DNA of 64,000 nt from Firmicutes bacterium UBA2116 (GTDB lineage: Bacteria > Bacillota > Clostridia > Tissierellales > Sedimentibacteraceae), in assembly GCA_002331025.1 (NCBI GenBank), contig DCYG01000020.1:1-64000 (forward strand), given 5' to 3'. The notes beneath the pieces are model-generated. The model made no database searches. It saw only the letters and a program-made list of their open reading frames with translations, and was not told the DNA's origin. A program made the translations under genes and the position numbers. Positions within the stretch are counted from its first letter, which is position 1. The number at the start of each line of letters is the position of its first letter. Below, piece after piece: positions 41,696 through 50,676 of this stretch.

Positions 41696-42991
41696 CTAAA
41701 TGCAAAATGCTGCATAGAGGGGTACAGTTTTTTTATTATCTTCAAATCCAAAATTTTTTGATGATAATTTTACAGCATAGGCAGGATTATAAGCTTGCAT
41801 ATAAATTTTCAGGCTCTTTGCTTTGGTGTTATCCGCACTCTTTACTTCAACAGGTATTATCTGCCCGTCACGTTGGATGATAAAATCAATTTCTGCACCG
41901 CGGTCGGATTGCCAATAATAAGTATTGTACCCATTAATCATAAGCTGTATATTTACATAGTTTTCAGTCATCCCGCCCTTAAAATCATTTAGCTCGTCAA
42001 CCATGTATAAAATGTCATTTGCTGCTAAATCCTTTTTAGCACAGAGCAGCCCCAAATCAGAAACATAAATTTTAAATGAATCAATATCACGATAATTCTC
42101 AAGAGGCTTTTTAATCTGCTCAACTCTGTAAATCTGTGACACAATCCCGAATAAATTCAACCATTCAATAGCGTTTTCAAATTCAGAAGCTCTGCCACCT
42201 TTTTTAATCAGCTTATATTGAAAACGAGTGTTTTTCTTGGAAAGCTGGACGGTTATATTATCATAGGTGAGTCGAGTCTTCTTTATTTCGTTTAAGTTAT
42301 TGTACTTACTCATATCATTAAGATAGCTTGTTATAATAGTATCCTGTGTATGGCGTACAAATATGTAATCTTGAGTAGCAGCAAACTGCATCACACATTC
42401 AGGCATTCCACCAATAACAAGATATTGACGATATCTTTGCATTGCAATATCATGTAAAGCTGATGGCATGGATTCATTAGTTTCAAAGCAATCTCTTATA
42501 CGCTTTACTAAATCATCTTCACCAAGTGCTAACATGAATTCCTCCATATCCATCGGATACAATGTTTTTATATCAACCTTACCGACGGGAAAGGAAAATT
42601 TTGTTCTGTTTACAGCAACTCCAAGCAGACTGCCTGCAACAATGATATGATAATCCGGAGCTTCCTCACAAAAATATTTTAAAGAAGTCAATGCTCTCTC
42701 GCAAAGTTGTACTTCATCAAATACAATCAGTGTTTTTTCTTTGATAATAGCTTGTCCGGAAATATGTGACAGAATAGGAATTAAATAATCAGGACTGATA
42801 TTTTCCGCAAAAGTATCTGATAGTTTTGGATTTGTTTCAAAATTGAAATATGCCACATTCTCATAGTGTGTACGCCCAAATTCTAAAATGGAGTAAGTTT
42901 TACCCACCTGTCTTGCTCCCTGTAAAATCAAAGGCTTACGATATTCATTTTCTTTCCATGACTTTAAAAACTCAGCTATTTTTCTGTACAT
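41696..42991 (-). CDS. AAA ATPase with C-terminal DUF4143 nuclease-like domain
   Basis: A 431-residue protein of the AAA_14/DUF4143 family. Walker A GARQVGKT (24-31) and Walker B LIVFDEVQLCERAL (about 93) are clear. The C-terminal domain has a restriction-endonuclease-like core (YYWQSDRGAEIDFIIQRDGQ, then IPVEVKS), a D-(x)n-E-x-K pattern. These proteins are common accessory genes of unknown role in bacteria and archaea. It overlaps nothing and is monocistronic, ending after tRNA-Leu, a typical site for gene acquisition. Confidence 0.9.
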   Translation of the reverse strand: MYRKIAEFLKSWKENEYRKPLILQGARQVGKTYSILEFGRTHYENVAYFNFETNPKLSDTFAENISPDYLIPILSHISGQAIIKEKTLIVFDEVQLCERALTSLKYFCEEAPDYHIIVAGSLLGVAVNRTKFSFPVGKVDIKTLYPMDMEEFMLALGEDDLVKRIRDCFETNESMPSALHDIAMQRYRQYLVIGGMPECVMQFAATQDYIFVRHTQDTIITSYLNDMSKYNNLNEIKKTRLTYDNITVQLSKKNTRFQYKLIKKGGRASEFENAIEWLNLFGIVSQIYRVEQIKKPLENYRDIDSFKIYVSDLGLLCAKKDLAANDILYMVDELNDFKGGMTENYVNIQLMINGYNTYYWQSDRGAEIDFIIQRDGQIIPVEVKSADNTKAKSLKIYMQAYNPAYAVKLSSKNFGFEDNKKTVPLYAAFCI

Positions 42992-43209
42992 AATCAGCCT
43001 CCATAAAATATTTGCTTATAGCGTAGCATATATTCATGTTTAATTCAATGATTATTTTTGCAATTTAACACTATTATGCATGAATAAACAATGTGTATTC
43101 TCAATATTCGACACGATATTATAAAACATACCTATATCTTTCATTAAATGAAAAGGCATGGTATAATTGATGCGATGGCAAAATAATAAATCAACAGAGG
43201 TGAAATATT

Positions 43210-43890
43210 TTGAATTTACAAACTTATAATATGCTTGAAAAGCACATGCTTGCGTGTATGAGCGACAGCGCCCATGATAAAGAACATATATATAGGGTAT
43301 TATATGTTGCATTGGATATTGCCGGTCATGAAAATGATGTGGATTACGATGTGTTAATTTCTGCTTGTTTACTTCATGACATAGGACGACGCGAGCAATT
43401 TGAAAATCCACAATTATGCCATGCCGTTGTTGGCTCTGAAAAAGCATATGATTTTTTAATTTCTAAAGGTATGAATCCTGAATATGCCGAAAGAGTAAAG
43501 GAATGTATAAAGACACACCGTTTTCGTTCCAAATTTCAACCCCAAAGTATCGAGGCAAAGATATTGTTTGATTCAGATAAAGTTGACATCACAGGAATAC
43601 TTGGTATCGCACGAACCATATTATATAACGGACATATTTCCGAACCACTTTACTCTCTGATGGAAAACGGACAGGTTTCCGACGGTACCGATGATGCATC
43701 GCCATCATTTTTTCGAGAGTATAAGTACAAGCTTGAAGGTCTTTATAACCAATTTTACACAAAGCGAGGAACTGAAATCGCAGCAGAGCGGCAAATGTCT
43801 GCAATTGCTTTTTATAATAATTTACTGCATGAAGTACGGTCATCATATAATGTCGGACAAGACTTATTGCTTAAGCACATAGATAATTAA
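43210..43890 (+). CDS. HD-domain phosphohydrolase
   Basis: A 226-residue HD-domain protein: H22 in SAHDKEHIYRV, the HD pair in LLHDIGRRE (about 56-57), and a later Asp in LFDSDKVDITG. It is expected to hydrolyse a phosphate ester or nucleotide. The TTG start is supported by AGAGGTG 7-8 bases upstream; no better ATG exists close by. It lies alone between the DUF4143 ATPase and the toxin-antitoxin pair. Confidence 0.87.
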   Translation: MNLQTYNMLEKHMLACMSDSAHDKEHIYRVLYVALDIAGHENDVDYDVLISACLLHDIGRREQFENPQLCHAVVGSEKAYDFLISKGMNPEYAERVKECIKTHRFRSKFQPQSIEAKILFDSDKVDITGILGIARTILYNGHISEPLYSLMENGQVSDGTDDASPSFFREYKYKLEGLYNQFYTKRGTEIAAERQMSAIAFYNNLLHEVRSSYNVGQDLLLKHIDN

Positions 43891-44085
43891 AACATTACTT
43901 ATGCATTTTACAACTTCGGTAATAAAAAATTTAAGTTTTTGATATTGAAATTAACGAAAAATATAGTGCTGATTAAATCAATAAATATTTATATAATAAG
44001 AGGTGTCTTGCTAAAATCATGTAACTTGTATATAATAAATAAGAAAGTATACATAATTTAAAACTATCAATGTGAGGTGAAAGGT

Positions 44086-44373
44086 ATGATTACAATTGAG
44101 CAGATAAAGTCTGAAATTCAAGAAGCTGCTAAAGAATACGATATAAAAAAAGTTGAATTGTTCGGTTCATATGCCGAAGGAACGCATACTGACACGAGCG
44201 ACATAGATATTTTAGTTGAATTTGTAACTCCTGCAATATCATTACTTACTTTAGCGGCATTGAAATATAAACTTGAAAAAAAACTTAATAAAGAAGTGGA
44301 TATTGTGCATGGTCCTTTAGAAAATGATTCTCTATTGAATTTGAAGAAGGTGATTTCTATATATGAACAATAG
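44086..44373 (+). CDS. mntA: MntA-like nucleotidyltransferase antitoxin
   Basis: A 95-residue minimal nucleotidyltransferase. The catalytic pattern GSYAEGTHTDTSDIDILVE (GSx10DxD) is intact. In type VII systems MntA transfers AMP to its HEPN partner and so neutralises it. ATG 44086 is chosen because GAGGTG lies 6 bases upstream; a GTG at 44077 overlaps that site. The HEPN gene overlaps its end by 11 bases. Confidence 0.93.
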   Translation: MITIEQIKSEIQEAAKEYDIKKVELFGSYAEGTHTDTSDIDILVEFVTPAISLLTLAALKYKLEKKLNKEVDIVHGPLENDSLLNLKKVISIYEQ

Positions 44374-44704
44374 AGATTATCAAATAATAGTAAAGATCCT
44401 AAAAGAAATTATAATTGCGTTAGAAATAATGGAAAATGTATCACAATCTGATTTTTTAATTGATGAAAAAATAAAAAGAGCTGTATCTATGACATTAATA
44501 AATATAGGTGAACTTGTTAAAAATATCAGTGATGAAACTAAAAAAGCTTATGGTAATATACCTTGGCGGGAAATTTCCGGGTTAAGAGATATTGTTGCAC
44601 ATAAGTACCAAACATTAAAAATGGAAGACGTGTACACAACTACAATAGATGATCTCCCGCATTTAAAGTTATGGCTCTCAGAAATAATAAAAGAATACAA
44701 ATAA
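44363..44704 (+). CDS. hepT: HepT-like HEPN-domain toxin (RNase)
   Basis: A 113-residue DUF86/HepT protein, all alpha. The HEPN RNase motif R-x4-H is present as RDIVAH, followed by KY (R-x4-H-x-Y), the form needed for RNA cutting and for tyrosine AMPylation by MntA. Together with the gene it overlaps it forms a MNT-HEPN toxin-antitoxin module, a stability or phage-defence element. Confidence 0.93.
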   Translation: MNNRDYQIIVKILKEIIIALEIMENVSQSDFLIDEKIKRAVSMTLINIGELVKNISDETKKAYGNIPWREISGLRDIVAHKYQTLKMEDVYTTTIDDLPHLKLWLSEIIKEYK

Positions 44705-44776
44705 TATACATATTAAACCCATTTTGTTTGTAAACAATAACAAATTCCCTCATATAATTGTATAGGGGGAATTTTT

Positions 44777-44878
44777 ATGTTATATAGGGTTTATGGATTC
44801 ATTAAAGGTCATATTTTTATAATTATATTTATCGGGTGCTTTTTGATTGTTCTTTTTACCCTTTTGGAAAAAATGTAA
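44777..44878 (+). CDS. Putative 33-residue hydrophobic peptide
   Basis: A frame of 33 codons from ATG 44777, with GGGGGA 7 bases upstream. The peptide starts MLYRVYGFIKG, has one membrane segment (HIFIIIFIGCFLIVLFTLL) and ends EKM. Size and layout fit a type I toxin-like or small membrane peptide, but no antisense RNA gene is evident. It is 72 bases after hepT. The remaining part of the 576-base gap up to 45280 holds only hairpin repeats. Confidence 0.45.
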   Translation: MLYRVYGFIKGHIFIIIFIGCFLIVLFTLLEKM

Positions 44879-44976
44879 GTTGGAAATATGTTTTGCTGAT
44901 AGAGACTGCCATTCTGAACCGCAGGCGGTCACAAAAAGGTCCGTCCCCAGAATGCCCAGAATGCCTGATAAAAGGG

Positions 44977-45001
44977 CAAGCCGTGGGGTTTCCACGGCTT
45001 G
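44977..45001. repeat. Perfect 10-base hairpin
   Basis: CAAGCCGTGG (44977-44986) pairs with CCACGGCTTG (44992-45001) over a 5-base loop. No T-run follows, so it is not a standard terminator. CCGTCCCCAGAATGCC just upstream recalls the GGGGACGG repeats. Confidence 0.6.
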
Positions 45002-45131
45002 AGGCAAAAAATTTAAGAGGCATTTATAAATTTTCATTTACAAATGTATTTCTATTATACCCTATTTTAAGAATTTTTCAATATTTTTTTGCAAATTTTT
45101 CTATAGTGGTGTTACTATTCACAGCTGACAA

Positions 45132-45208
45132 TTTGTCATCCTGAGCGTAAGCGAAGGATCTCAGCACTTTAAAACCTGAGATGCCTCGCTGCCGCTCGGA
45201 ATGACAAA
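45132..45208. repeat. TGTCAT...GATCTC palindrome, repeat family 2
   Basis: The ends TTTGTCAT (45132-45139) and ATGACAAA (45201-45208) are inverted, GAGCG pairs with CGCTC next to them, and an inner GATCTCAG/CTGAGAT pair sits around an AT-rich loop. TGTCATCCTGAGCG...GGATCTC is a motif I know to be widespread in bacterial intergenic DNA. A related element lies at 31463-31522. Confidence 0.8.
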
Positions 45209-45280
45209 AACGGATGATTTGCAACTTATTCATAACAATGACACAAGCGTACGATTTACGTTTATTCATAGCAATGACAC

Positions 45281-45823
45281 TTAGCTGTGTATTCTTCTGC
45301 CCTTATTTCCTGCTCTCATAATCATATAGTTATTTCTGATAATTTTTTCGGTTAAGCATCTGTTTTCCTCAAGTATTCCTTTGAGTGCCATTACTACTAA
45401 TAAAAAATAAAGGTAATTTTTATATATATAAATAATTACCATAAAGCAAACAATAAAAAATGTATTAGTCATTATCATATAACGACATACCGAGTTTATA
45501 TCCAAGAATATTTCCAAAACAGACTTGCATATGTTTCCGCCATCAAGAGGAACTATGGGAATCAGATTTACTATACAAAGAAATATATTCATGTTTGCAA
45601 AATGCTCATATACTGTATCAACAAATATAAAATATAGGCAAAAATTTATTAACGGTCCGGATAAGAACAATACCAATTTTTTTACAAACATTAAGTTTTC
45701 TAAGTCAGCATTTAAGTTAAATCCAAACAATATTATTTTTACTTTATGAAACTTAATTTTTAACAATATGGCAGACAGCAAATGTGCCGTTTCATGTGCC
45801 GCCAAGGCAATCAACAGATGCAT
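45281..45823 (-). CDS. spoIVFB: Sporulation intramembrane protease SpoIVFB (site-2 type, M50)
   Basis: A 180-residue membrane metalloprotease. Zinc motif HETAH (H10, E11, H14) and the second motif PLDGG with D94 are intact. SpoIVFB cleaves pro-sigma-K in the mother cell. It is shorter than usual at the N-terminus: a stop codon lies directly before the ATG at 45823, so the usual first helix is missing. It also lacks the C-terminal CBS domain. Its start is 8 bases after the spoIVFA stop, so translation is probably coupled. Confidence 0.9.
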   Translation of the reverse strand: MHLLIALAAHETAHLLSAILLKIKFHKVKIILFGFNLNADLENLMFVKKLVLFLSGPLINFCLYFIFVDTVYEHFANMNIFLCIVNLIPIVPLDGGNICKSVLEIFLDINSVCRYMIMTNTFFIVCFMVIIYIYKNYLYFLLVVMALKGILEENRCLTEKIIRNNYMIMRAGNKGRRIHS

Positions 45824-45831
45824 TTAATCCA

Positions 45832-46461
45832 TCAGTTAATTTTAAATAATTTTGCCGGATTTACCGATTCACCGTCTTCCCATACTTCTATATGAAGATT
45901 CATGCTCTCTTCGTTGAGAGCTCCTATAATATCTCCTTTGGAAACCTTGTCACCTTCCTTAACAAAACTCTGATGTATCTGGCCGTAAATTATTAGTCTG
46001 TCACCATCTTCTATGACGATATAATTTGATAATTTATCATTGTTTCCTATCTGAGCTACTTTGCCGCCTGAAACAGATCTTATAGACTGAGTATTGGAAA
46101 CAATGTCTATGCCGTGATTATAAAATGAGCTGTCTTCACCTTTAACCATTCCATAATTTTGATATACTTTTCCACTGACCGGTGCTACATACTCCGTATT
46201 ATTATTTGACATAAAAGGTATTTTATCTGCTACTCCTGAAAAAAATTCCTTTAGGTCGTTTCCTATCTCCTTAGGCCTTATGCTTTCAGTCATAATTTCA
46301 TTAGTGGCATTTAAAAATTGTTTGGATAGATCCGTATCTAATTGTTTTGTAAAAATAACAGCACCTACAAGCACAATACTGAATAATACCTGCAATGCTA
46401 ATTTTTTATTCAAGTTTTCTTTTCTTTGCAGCTTGATCCTCTTTCTTGTTATTTTATTCAT
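45832..46461 (-). CDS. spoIVFA: SpoIVFA-like LytM/M23-domain protein
   Basis: A 209-residue protein with a basic start (NKITRKRIKLQRK), one membrane helix (about 23-40) and a C-terminal LytM/M23 domain. The first metal motif YNHGID is kept, but the HxH motif reads NLHIE, so zinc binding is lost and it should be a non-catalytic domain, as in SpoIVFA. It would anchor SpoIVFB and bind BofA. ATG 46461 follows AAGGGGTGGG; a longer frame from 46569 has no such site and crosses a terminator. Confidence 0.88.
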   Translation of the reverse strand: MNKITRKRIKLQRKENLNKKLALQVLFSIVLVGAVIFTKQLDTDLSKQFLNATNEIMTESIRPKEIGNDLKEFFSGVADKIPFMSNNNTEYVAPVSGKVYQNYGMVKGEDSSFYNHGIDIVSNTQSIRSVSGGKVAQIGNNDKLSNYIVIEDGDRLIIYGQIHQSFVKEGDKVSKGDIIGALNEESMNLHIEVWEDGESVNPAKLFKIN

Positions 46462-46524
46462 TTCACCCACCCCTTCCCTACATTTTATTAAAATGTTACA
46501 AGCTTTATTACAACTTTTATTATC

Positions 46525-46567
46525 AAAAAACGACTTCATTATCGTCCTAGCGGATGACAATGAAGTC
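46525..46567 (-). terminator. Terminator between the MinD-like gene and spoIVFA
   Basis: A 16-base stem with two mismatches, 46532-46547 with 46552-46567 (GACTTCATT-type arms), 4-base loop, followed on the minus strand by six Ts. It separates spoIVFAB from the mre row. Confidence 0.88.
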
Positions 46568-46588
46568 AAATTGTACTTGCTGTTTTAT

Positions 46589-47287
46589 TTATATATTTTT
46601 AATAATACTGTCGACGGCTCTGTTAAACGTGCTGTCCTCCGTGCCGAAAAGAAAATCATAATCTGCTTCACAGTATTTTATATTTTCTTCAATTGTCGAT
46701 TGTATTTTTGCATCTGATAATTTTTGTATGTCCTTCAATTTCATCATGGTACCCTTTGAGCTCTTTTTTATGTCATATTTATTTATCAGTACATATATGT
46801 TATTGAATTTATACCTTTCAGCAATTGCTTTATCGGTATTTATTTCTTTAATACATGAAAAATCATTATTATTAATTATGATAACATTATCCAATACACT
46901 AAAATCCACATAACTAAGCTGAATTTTGTCTACATCTAAAATAATTACGTCATAATCTTTTTTTGCCTCACTTATTATTTTAACGAAGGATTCTTTTTTT
47001 ACTTTTCCAAGTTTATTATTAATTCTTGGACAAGGAAGAAGGGATAACCCTTCTTTTATTTCTATAGATGCTAATTCAAGGGAACAGGTTGAGTCGAGGA
47101 CATCTTTTATATCGTAAATTATATTTTCGTTAACCTTAAGGTATTCTGACATTTTCTTTTTACCTGATGAAAAATCCATCAATAAAACATTTTTGCCTGA
47201 TTGAGATAATTTAATACCTGTTTTAATGCCTATAATTGTTTTTCCGATATCTTCCTTTTGTGAACTGACTGCTATAACCTTCCCCAT
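46589..47287 (-). CDS. MinD/ParA-like protein with degenerate ATP-binding loop
   Basis: A 232-residue P-loop protein of the MinD/ParA type. The deviant Walker A is QKEDIGKTI: the signature K11 and the K16-T17 pair are kept, but the two glycines of KGGVGKT are replaced by Glu-Asp. The usual DCPAG motif reads DVDKI (around residue 110). It stands where Bacillus has minC-minD (after mreD and before spoIVFA), and no minC is present. The second ATG (47287) is used because GGAG touches the first. A role in septum or polar placement is inferred only from position. Confidence 0.78.
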   Translation of the reverse strand: MGKVIAVSSQKEDIGKTIIGIKTGIKLSQSGKNVLLMDFSSGKKKMSEYLKVNENIIYDIKDVLDSTCSLELASIEIKEGLSLLPCPRINNKLGKVKKESFVKIISEAKKDYDVIILDVDKIQLSYVDFSVLDNVIIINNNDFSCIKEINTDKAIAERYKFNNIYVLINKYDIKKSSKGTMMKLKDIQKLSDAKIQSTIEENIKYCEADYDFLFGTEDSTFNRAVDSIIKNI

Positions 47288-47309
47288 ATTCATTCTCCAT
47301 TTCTCATTT

Positions 47310-50300
47310 CTATTCTTCTTTAAGTTTAAAATATTCTCCTATAACTTCCCTTACTATAGGAATAGGATAACGTCCCGAGCCGCCCTCAAACAGCACACAT
47401 GCAACGGCTATCTCCGGATCATCATAAGGTGCAAATGCAACATACCATGCAAAATCATCATACGGCTTTCCTGTATCAGGATTTGTTCCCTGATTCTCTG
47501 CTGTACCTGTCTTGCTGGCAACCTCTACGGGGAAATTTTTATACGGTTTAGCACTATCGTCTAAAGATACCATTCGCATTCCTTCTTTTACAACATCCAG
47601 ATAGCTGTAATCTGAAAGATTTACTCTTTCTGCGCTTCTTTCCGGAACATAGTCAGTAGGCTTGCCGTCGTATGTTTCTACATCCTTTATAATGCTTACA
47701 TTTCTTCTGTATCCGCCGTTTGCTATAGTTGCGGTATAGTTAGCCATCTGAAGAACCGTATATGCATTGTGCCCCTGTCCTATACTGATATTTAAATTAT
47801 CTCCCACGTTCCATATTGCCTCATTTATATATGAATACTTGATAATATCAACCAATGGTATTTGGTAGGCATTAGTCTTATCGGGATTAAGCCTAAGGTT
47901 TCTGAGACTCTCATAAACCTCACCTCTTGTCATTGGCTCCTCTCTGTCTATCCAGCTTACTATTTCCTCCACAATTTCATTTTTCATTGCGGCATCCATT
48001 GTAAAACCATCGTCTAAATATTTTTCTATATTTCCTTCAAGGAATATTCTCAGATATACTCTGATGCTTATTTTCTTGCCTTCTATACTGGGAACTCCTC
48101 CCGAAGCCTCCTGTGGTATATCTATTTCGATTCCGGTTTTGGAGTCAAGTCCGAATTCTTTAGCCATTGCAATTACGTCCTCGGCACTTACCCTTACGGT
48201 ATGCTTCTGATGTGTTGCCAGGTTTTCACCCAGCATGGTGGTGTAATAATAGAAGTTGCATGAATTCATTATTGCTTCATACATGGTCTGATAACCGTGT
48301 GAACCTCCATACATGTTCCAGATCCAACAGCTGAAAGGTCTGTCTCCAACCTTCATCGTTCCTGCACAATAAACTCTGGTATTGGGATTAACACCTTTCT
48401 CCAATGCAGCCAGCGAAGTAATCATTTTGAACGTGGATCCGGGTTGTATTTTTGTAAGCATTGCTATATTGTACAAAGGTCTAGGAGCCAATGGGTTTTT
48501 GGAATCGCTCAGCAAGCTGTTCCAGTCATCGGTGGAAATACCCGTTGAAAACATATTCAGGTCATATCCGGGATGGTTTGCCATGGTTAAAAGTTCTCCT
48601 GTTTTCACATCTATAACAGCCAGAGCGCCGGATCTTGCATTTTCATATTTATCCTTAAATTCAAAATTACCCCATTCGCTTTCAAAGGTTCCGCCTATTT
48701 GTATCTGCTCCAGTCCTTTTTTCAGAATGGCCTCTGCTCTTTCCTGCAATGTAACATCCAGGGTAAGATGTACGTTGTCCCCCGGTTCGGGTGCCTGACT
48801 TGATACTGATTTAATTGTCCTGCCTAAATTGTTTACCTCAACTGTCTTCTTACCCTTTTCTCCTCGAAGATAGTCCTCAAATTTTTCCTCAATACCGGTT
48901 TTCCCTATTATATCATCCGGACTGTAGCCCTTCTCATTAACATATTCTCTGATTTCATACTCTTGGGCTATTTTACCTAAGTAGCCCAGAGCATGTGATG
49001 CAACCTCATACTTAGGATAATATCTTAAGGGCTCTATTTCAACATTGATGCCTACTAATTCATGAGAACGCTCAGATATCATAGCCACAGATTTTTCAGA
49101 TATACTATAGCATATGTCCACAGGATGGTATGACAAATAGCTGGTTCGGTTATATCTTTCCCTGATAACCATCATATTTCTCATATCATAATCGTTTATA
49201 TCATCACTTATTTTCAGTTCTTTTCTTAAATCATTAAATACTTCCCTAGCAGACAGATTTTTTATTTCATTCTGATCAATACTCTTGATATTATTATTTA
49301 TCCAGTTTCTTTTGTCTCTTACAGGTGAATATTCCCATTCAGCTATGGAAATAGACGGATTTTCATACTTTAATAATTCCACCTGTGCATAGTATTTTAT
49401 TATTTCATCGGTTATTAAATTATACAGCACATCATAGTTTTTAAACGACAGCTGCTTCACAAAATCGTAAGCCGTTGTGCTAAGCTCCATGTTATGCTGA
49501 TTCAAATATTTAGTTTTTAGTTCCTCATCCGTAAATTCATATAAGCCTGCCTCGCCGTTTTCCACAAAGCTTACAGGTATATCCGGATATATTTCTCTCA
49601 GCTTTTCAACAAGTACAGCTCCCGGCATAATCTTGCCATTGTCAGCTTGGTATACTGTCAGAAGCAAATTGTCCAGTGAATACTTCATTGTCAATATTAC
49701 AAAATCATCCTTTGCCTCGGAGCTTGGTGTTATTTCCTGATGATTTACATTTAAACCTCTTTTTAAATTTGCATAATATTCATCCTGAACAAATGCAAAT
49801 TCTGTTAATTTTATGTTGGGTTCAAGTCCGCTTGAGGAAATAAAGTTATATGAAAATCTTCTGACCTTTGAGTCATAAAATAAGCGTTTCATGTATTTGT
49901 TGTTTTTAATAAGCATCTCAATAACCGCATTTTCTGCGGTTGATTTTTCATTAAGATCATTGTTCTTCAGCCATGCCGTAACCGGATCATCTGCTTCCTC
50001 TTCTCCGTCTGCAGGTACATCCGTCTGCTGCGTATCTTCCTCTTCGGAAACAACAATTTCCTCTGTTTCAGTATATACAAACTGATTATTTTCCAGTTTA
50101 ACAGGCATTTCAATATCTCTTAAAATTGTATCAAGAACTCTTTCTTTAATGTTGAAGGGTTCGTTATATATGGTACTCGTGTAATTTAACCATGCATATA
50201 AATTTTCCGCTACAACTTGTATAACTCTCTCCTCAGCAGTAATATATGATACTGCTTCATCGGATGAACTCCTCAGATCCGGTTCTGTAACATATTCAAA

Positions 50301-50654
50301 TGTATCCAGCTTTATAGGAAAGTCATCAATGGGTCTTTCTCCATTTTCATCCAGTATTTTGGATAAAATATATGCAATTCCATTGAAATCTTCGGGCTCA
50401 ATTTCATCGGTGTACATTTGCACAGTAAAGCTTGCAACATTGTCGGCCAACAATACTCCGTTTCTGTCAAATATTTTGCCCCTTGGCGCCTTAACGGGAA
50501 TATCCTTGATTTTTTTTATGTCGGCCACAGCTCTGTACTCTTCACCCTCAACTATTGTTAAAACAGCCATTCTGAAGCCCAGCACACAGAGCATAAAAAC
50601 GATAACCATGTATATTAAGTTGAATCTGTTACTGAAAAATTTCTTTAAATTCAA
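47310..50654 (-). CDS. Class B penicillin-binding protein (PBP2-type transpeptidase), extra long
   Basis: An 1114-residue transpeptidase, versus about 600-720 for most PBP2s. Order: one N-terminal membrane helix (about 12-32), the APRGKIFDRNG motif, a very large non-catalytic region with an acidic Ser/Glu/Asp-rich insert at about 200-228, and the transpeptidase domain with SxxK (STFK, near residue 737), SCN and KTGTAEN (near 1048). It crosslinks peptidoglycan during elongation, fitting its place right after mreD. The added mass lies between the dimerisation region and the catalytic domain. Confidence 0.94.
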   Translation of the reverse strand: MNLKKFFSNRFNLIYMVIVFMLCVLGFRMAVLTIVEGEEYRAVADIKKIKDIPVKAPRGKIFDRNGVLLADNVASFTVQMYTDEIEPEDFNGIAYILSKILDENGERPIDDFPIKLDTFEYVTEPDLRSSSDEAVSYITAEERVIQVVAENLYAWLNYTSTIYNEPFNIKERVLDTILRDIEMPVKLENNQFVYTETEEIVVSEEEDTQQTDVPADGEEEADDPVTAWLKNNDLNEKSTAENAVIEMLIKNNKYMKRLFYDSKVRRFSYNFISSSGLEPNIKLTEFAFVQDEYYANLKRGLNVNHQEITPSSEAKDDFVILTMKYSLDNLLLTVYQADNGKIMPGAVLVEKLREIYPDIPVSFVENGEAGLYEFTDEELKTKYLNQHNMELSTTAYDFVKQLSFKNYDVLYNLITDEIIKYYAQVELLKYENPSISIAEWEYSPVRDKRNWINNNIKSIDQNEIKNLSAREVFNDLRKELKISDDINDYDMRNMMVIRERYNRTSYLSYHPVDICYSISEKSVAMISERSHELVGINVEIEPLRYYPKYEVASHALGYLGKIAQEYEIREYVNEKGYSPDDIIGKTGIEEKFEDYLRGEKGKKTVEVNNLGRTIKSVSSQAPEPGDNVHLTLDVTLQERAEAILKKGLEQIQIGGTFESEWGNFEFKDKYENARSGALAVIDVKTGELLTMANHPGYDLNMFSTGISTDDWNSLLSDSKNPLAPRPLYNIAMLTKIQPGSTFKMITSLAALEKGVNPNTRVYCAGTMKVGDRPFSCWIWNMYGGSHGYQTMYEAIMNSCNFYYYTTMLGENLATHQKHTVRVSAEDVIAMAKEFGLDSKTGIEIDIPQEASGGVPSIEGKKISIRVYLRIFLEGNIEKYLDDGFTMDAAMKNEIVEEIVSWIDREEPMTRGEVYESLRNLRLNPDKTNAYQIPLVDIIKYSYINEAIWNVGDNLNISIGQGHNAYTVLQMANYTATIANGGYRRNVSIIKDVETYDGKPTDYVPERSAERVNLSDYSYLDVVKEGMRMVSLDDSAKPYKNFPVEVASKTGTAENQGTNPDTGKPYDDFAWYVAFAPYDDPEIAVACVLFEGGSGRYPIPIVREVIGEYFKLKEE

Positions 50655-50676
50655 ATTAACTCACCTCTATTACAGA

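Noticed and set aside
41696..42991. Integrated element bounded by tRNA-Leu
   Set aside because: A DUF4143 ATPase follows the tRNA, but no integrase and no duplicated tRNA end (att site) can be found.
43052..43447. 131-codon minus-strand frame over the start of the HD gene
   Set aside because: Antisense to the HD motif region, His/Tyr-rich shadow composition, no start signal.
45078..45269. 63-codon minus-strand frame
   Set aside because: It is made of the TGTCAT palindrome (HSERQRGISG-type translation is a common artefact of this repeat).
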